From the NCBI GenBank assembly GCA_902476475.1, contig CABSDO010000086.1, positions 1 to 8,340 on the forward strand: 8,340 nt of DNA. Reading direction: 5' to 3'. Each line of letters begins with the position of its first letter. The first letter of the stretch is position 1. The notes below the pieces were generated by a model. The model worked only from the letters and a program-made list of their open reading frames with translations, searched no databases and had not been told where the DNA came from. Positions 6,204-8,340 of this stretch are shown one piece after another. The stretch comes from an uncultured Collinsella sp. (lineage in GTDB: Bacteria > Actinomycetota > Coriobacteriia > Coriobacteriales > Coriobacteriaceae). The translations under genes and the position numbers were made by a program.

Positions 6204-6212
6204 TGTTAAAAT
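6204..6212 (+). promoter_or_regulatory. Candidate extended -10 promoter of degV
   Basis: TGTTAAAAT matches the extended -10 form TGnTATAAT with one difference in the hexamer, and lies 36 bases before the ATG. The -35 region is poor, as tolerated by extended -10 promoters. The short leader contains a GCGCG/CGCGC hairpin (6218-6222 with 6228-6232) directly before the ribosome-binding site. Confidence 0.5.
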
Positions 6213-6247
6213 TCCCCGCGCGAGGTCCGCGCAAGAAAGGATTCGCT

Positions 6248-7102
6248 ATGTCCATTCGTATTATTACCGATTCCGCGAGCGATATGACGCCGGCTGAGCA
6301 TCCGGCTCTGCGTGTTCTGCCGCTGTCCGTCACCTTTGGCACCGATGTGTACATGGATGGCGTCGACATCGATCACCAGCGCTTTTACGAGATGCTCGTG
6401 GAGCGCGATGAGCTGCCCAAGACCGGTCAGGTCAACCCGTACGCGTTTTCGCAGGCGATTGCCGAAGCGCGTGAGGCCGGCGACGAGGCCGTGATCATTA
6501 CCGTGGGCGCCAAGCTTTCGGGTACTAACCAGAGTGCTCGTACGGCACTTGCCGAGGCGCCGGGCGGCGACGTGTTCGTCGTGGACAGCAATAACGTGAC
6601 CTTGGGCGAGCGCGTGCTGGTCGAGTATGCGCTGCGCTTGGTGGACGAGGGCCGTAGTGCGGCCCAGATCGCGGCAGCGGTCGAGGCCGTGCGCGACCGC
6701 GTGGTGGTTATCGGCCTGCTCGAGACGTTGGAGTATCTGGTGCGTGGCGGTCGTCTGTCTGCTGCGGCCGGCGCCGTGGGTACGCTGCTCAACGTGAAGC
6801 CGGTCGTGGCCGCCGAGGACGGCCTCATCGTGCAGTTGGGCAAGGCGCGCGGTTCCAAAAACGGTCGAAACTTGTTGAACCAGAAGGTCGAGCAGGCGGG
6901 CGGCGTCGACTTTTCCATGCCGCTGGCGCTCGGCTATACGGGCCTTTCGGACGCGGTGCTCAAGAAGTATATCGATGACAGTGCGGCGCTGTGGGCTGGC
7001 CACACCGAGGGCGAGCTGCCCGTCCACACTATCGGCGCCACCATCGGCACCCACGTAGGTCCCGGCGCCGTAGCCGTAGCCTTCTTCCAGCCCGCCAATT
7101 AA
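6248..7102 (+). CDS. DegV-family fatty-acid-binding protein (FakB-like)
   Basis: The 284-residue protein has the full DegV layout: IITDSASDM at 5-13, GTDVYMDGVDI at 31-41, KTGQVNP at 58-64, SGTNQSA at 91-97, VVDSNNVTLG at 111-120, RGGRL at 166-170 and VGTLLNVKPVV at 177-187, ending with a GPGAVAV stretch (271-277). DegV proteins bind one fatty acid in a buried pocket; as FakB they present it to the kinase FakA, making acyl-phosphate for lipid synthesis from exogenous fatty acid. FakA is not in the window. The pocket loop usually reads TSQP; here it is T59-G60-Q61-V62, a mild deviation. ATG 6248 has AGAAAGGA (6234-6241) six bases upstream; the frame is open before it but would pass through the likely promoter. 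A palindromic terminator follows ten bases after the stop. Confidence 0.92.
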   Translation: MSIRIITDSASDMTPAEHPALRVLPLSVTFGTDVYMDGVDIDHQRFYEMLVERDELPKTGQVNPYAFSQAIAEAREAGDEAVIITVGAKLSGTNQSARTALAEAPGGDVFVVDSNNVTLGERVLVEYALRLVDEGRSAAQIAAAVEAVRDRVVVIGLLETLEYLVRGGRLSAAAGAVGTLLNVKPVVAAEDGLIVQLGKARGSKNGRNLLNQKVEQAGGVDFSMPLALGYTGLSDAVLKKYIDDSAALWAGHTEGELPVHTIGATIGTHVGPGAVAVAFFQPAN

Positions 7103-7111
7103 CCGACTTGC

Positions 7112-7156
7112 CATAAACCACCACAAAGGGGACAGGCACCTTTGTGGTGGTTTATG
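7112..7156 (+). terminator. Palindromic terminator of degV (33-bp repeat, copy 3)
   Basis: CATAAACCACCACAAAGG (7112-7129) pairs perfectly with 7139-7156: 18 base pairs with a nine-base loop. T-rich sequence lies at 7151-7160, though the U-tract is interrupted. Its 33-bp core (7118-7150) is the exact reverse complement of copy 4 beyond the next gene. Confidence 0.75.
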
Positions 7157-7182
7157 CTTTTCCGGGTGGAAGGGAGCATGCG

Positions 7183-7503
7183 ATGGCGTCTGAGGGCTTT
7201 TTTGAACGGGTATACGAGGTAGTCGAGCAGATTCCCGAGGGGATGGTCGCCACGTACGGCCAGGTGGCGCTGCTCGCCGGCCGTCCGCGAAGCGCGCGCT
7301 ATGTGGGCTATGCGCTGCACGGCAATCCGCGCCCTGGTCAGATTCCTTGCCATCGTGTGGTGTTTGCCGATGGCCGTATTTGCGAGGGCTTTGCGTTTGG
7401 CGGCCCCGATGCTCAGCGTGAGCTCTTAACGGGGGAGGGCGTAACGTTTACCGATCCCATGCACGTCGACTTGGCCGCCTGTCGCTGGCCAGCAGGGCTC
7501 TAG
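7183..7503 (+). CDS. Small MGMT/alkyltransferase-like DNA-binding protein with the active-site Cys kept
   Basis: The 106-residue protein is only the C-terminal, DNA-binding domain of the O6-alkylguanine-DNA alkyltransferase family. Family marks are VATYGQVALLAG (22-33), the helix with the Arg finger (RSARYVGYALHGNP, 36-49) and IPCHRVV (54-60), where Cys56 is the alkyl-acceptor position. True alkyltransferase-like (ATL) proteins of this size have Trp there (PWHRV), bind O6-alkylguanine and call in nucleotide excision repair. With Cys, direct repair of the lesion is possible, but the missing N-terminal domain leaves that open. RRELL-type C-terminal marks (QRELLTGEGVTF, 78-89) support the short ATL branch. 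ATG 7183 is chosen with GGAAGGGAG (7168-7176) upstream; a GTG at 7144 lies within the degV terminator. It stands alone between two inverted copies of the 33-bp repeat. Confidence 0.88.
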   Translation: MASEGFFERVYEVVEQIPEGMVATYGQVALLAGRPRSARYVGYALHGNPRPGQIPCHRVVFADGRICEGFAFGGPDAQRELLTGEGVTFTDPMHVDLAACRWPAGL

Positions 7504-7519
7504 CGGCTCCACCGTGGCC

Positions 7520-7560
7520 AAAACCACCACAAAGGTGCCTGTCCCCTTTGTGGTGGTTTT
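7520..7560 (+). terminator. Rho-independent terminator of the alkyltransferase-like gene (33-bp repeat, copy 4)
   Basis: AAAACCACCACAAAGG (7520-7535) pairs perfectly with CCTTTGTGGTGGTTTT (7545-7560), 16 base pairs with a nine-base loop, ending in TTTT. The core 7524-7556 is an exact inverted copy of 7118-7150, and the match extends to 39 bases (7521-7559 against 7115-7153). Confidence 0.88.
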
Positions 7561-7833
7561 CCGTTGCAGGTTTACCGGAGCTAACTTATGGAGAAGGTAT
7601 GGCGGCGCATATTGACGCTAGAAAGTAAACCACGGTGAACTATATTGGTTTCAGCAACGGAGCAGGCAATAGGCGATGAAAAAGCCTGCCCTGTTGAGTT
7701 TGATTCGCATTCCTCCCCTCTGTGCGATTCAACGGTGTACTTCGGGAACAGGCCCGCTGGCAACTAACTGCCAGCGGGCCTGTTCCTGTTTGTCGGGGGA
7801 GTGCAATGGACAGAGCCGAACCGGTCGGGCACC
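7561..7833. other. Gene-free stretch rich in inverted repeats; possible structured RNA
   Basis: No convincing gene is seen. TCCGTTGC (from 7560) pairs with GCAACGGA (7654-7661), and nested inside it GGTTTAC (7569-7575) pairs with GTAAACC (7625-7631). Next come GCAGGC (7662-7667) with GCCTGC (7684-7689), then GTTGA (7693-7697) with TCAAC (7729-7733) enclosing TCGCA (7705-7709) with TGCGA (7723-7727). The succession ends in the strong hairpin at 7745-7786. Hallmarks of tmRNA, RNase P RNA, SRP RNA and tRNA were looked for and not found. No promoter with proper spacing was identified, so an RNA gene is only a possibility. Confidence 0.35.
7745..7790 (+). terminator. Strong 18-bp hairpin, probable plus-strand terminator
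   Basis: GGAACAGGCCCGCTGGCA (7745-7762) pairs perfectly with 7769-7786 around a six-base loop. The plus-strand tail is TGTTTGT, a modest U-tract; the minus-strand side has none. It could stop residual transcription from the left before it meets trpS head-on. Confidence 0.55.
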
Positions 7834-7861
7834 AAAAAAGGCGGACGCCGTGGCCCCCGCC
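7834..7861 (-). terminator. trpS: Rho-independent terminator of trpS
   Basis: Read on the minus strand, GGCGG (7861-7857) pairs with CCGCC (7844-7840), with an inner GCC/GGC that may add stability, followed by six T (7839-7834). It lies 34 bases after the trpS stop, the expected place. Confidence 0.75.
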
Positions 7862-7895
7862 CAAAACAATCTAAAGCTCAAGCCAGCAGATCGGT

Positions 7896-8340
7896 CTAGT
7901 ACACCATGCCCATGGCGTCCTGAACCTCGGCCAGGGTCTGCTCGGCGATCTCGTTGGCGCGTCGATTGCCCTCGTGCAGCACGTCCTTGACGTAATCCAG
8001 GTCGTTCTCGTAGCGCTGGCGACGCTCACGGATCGGGGCGAAGTATTCGTTGACGGCCTCGGTCACGTACTTCTTGAGCTGGCCGGAGCCGCCCATGCCA
8101 ATCTCCTCGGCAATCTCGACCTCGGAACGGCCGGTGCAGATGGCGGCCGTCGAAAGCAGGCCGGATACGCCGGGGCGGTTCTCGGGATCAAACGTGATCA
8201 TGCGCTCGGAGTCGGTCTGGCTCTTCTTGATGCGCTTGGCCGTCTCCTCGGGGGTCATGGAGATGGAGATCGCGTTGCCGTAGGACTTGCTCATCTTGCG
8301 CCCGTCGAGGCCCGGCAGCAGCGGCGTGTCGGACAGCAGG
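7896..8340 (-). CDS. trpS: Tryptophanyl-tRNA synthetase, C-terminal part (5' end outside window)
   Basis: The last ~147 residues of a class I synthetase that joins tryptophan to tRNA(Trp) using ATP. The frame stays open to the window edge at 8340, so the gene starts beyond it. The key mark is KMSKSYGN (KMSKS at 8297-8283), the ATP-binding signature of class I enzymes, preceded by PGLDGR. The Trp-type assignment rests on the following residues: KKSQTDSE, FDPENRPGVSGLL and the helical C-terminal region with the YFAPIRERR stretch, as in bacterial TrpRS. TyrRS, the nearest relative, has a different C-terminal region and an S4-like domain, absent here. The stop is TAG at 7898-7896, with a terminator shortly after. 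The gene converges on the plus-strand genes. Confidence 0.93.
   Translation of the reverse strand, partial: LLSDTPLLPGLDGRKMSKSYGNAISISMTPEETAKRIKKSQTDSERMITFDPENRPGVSGLLSTAAICTGRSEVEIAEEIGMGGSGQLKKYVTEAVNEYFAPIRERRQRYENDLDYVKDVLHEGNRRANEIAEQTLAEVQDAMGMVY

Noticed and set aside
6206..7126. Long open frame antisense to degV (306 codons)
   Set aside because: It mirrors the degV codon bias, lacks recognisable motifs, and runs through the degV promoter and terminator.
4583..7556. CRISPR array made of the 33-bp repeats
   Set aside because: The copies are hundreds of bases apart, sit after genes, and alternate in orientation; there are no regular spacers or cas genes.
7588..7638. Small open frame starting ATGGAGAAGG (16 codons)
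   Set aside because: Very short, no clear ribosome-binding site or homology, and located within the inverted-repeat stretch.
7612..7646. Promoter TTGACG...TATATT in the gene-free stretch
   Set aside because: The spacing is 23 bases, too long for a sigma-70 promoter.

Overview
The window is GC-rich bacterial DNA whose third codon positions are strongly G/C. Its gene style and intergenic repeats most resemble a gut actinobacterium of the Coriobacteriia, such as Collinsella; this placement is inference, because no rRNA or other decisive marker is present. There are eight genes: PPP-family phosphatase (C-terminal part only), MOP/Wzx-like flippase (minus strand), ATP-dependent PEP carboxykinase pckA, stand-alone B3/B4-domain protein, MarR-type regulator, DegV/FakB fatty-acid-binding protein, small alkyltransferase-like protein, and tryptophanyl-tRNA synthetase trpS (minus strand, C-terminal part only). 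No tRNA, rRNA, CRISPR array, transposase or phage gene was seen.

Layout. At 1-651 the phosphatase converges on the flippase (966-2540). The 314-base gap between them holds a 123-bp element bounded by 18-bp inverted repeats. At 2541-2892 the flippase and pckA diverge. That gap holds four decayed 27-bp tandem units, then two perfect dyads that look like operators in front of pckA. From 2893 to 7503 five plus-strand genes follow, most as separate units. Four versions of one 33-bp palindromic repeat (CCACCACAAA...TTTGTGGTGG) sit after pckA, the B3/B4 gene, degV and the alkyltransferase gene, where they probably act as transcription terminators. No terminator is seen between marR and degV, so those two could be co-transcribed. 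At 7504-7895 there is a gene-free stretch rich in inverted repeats, with the terminator of trpS at its right end.

How the genes relate. They look like mostly independent housekeeping and accessory units, not one pathway: pckA in the PEP/oxaloacetate node, the flippase in envelope polysaccharide export, MarR plus FakB possibly in fatty-acid sensing and uptake, the alkyltransferase-like protein in repair of alkylated DNA, and trpS in translation. The most unusual feature is the leader of the B3/B4 gene. There a 20-bp terminator-like hairpin and a competing 8-bp hairpin share one strand, the arrangement expected of an attenuator or riboswitch; I do not recognise it as a known class.
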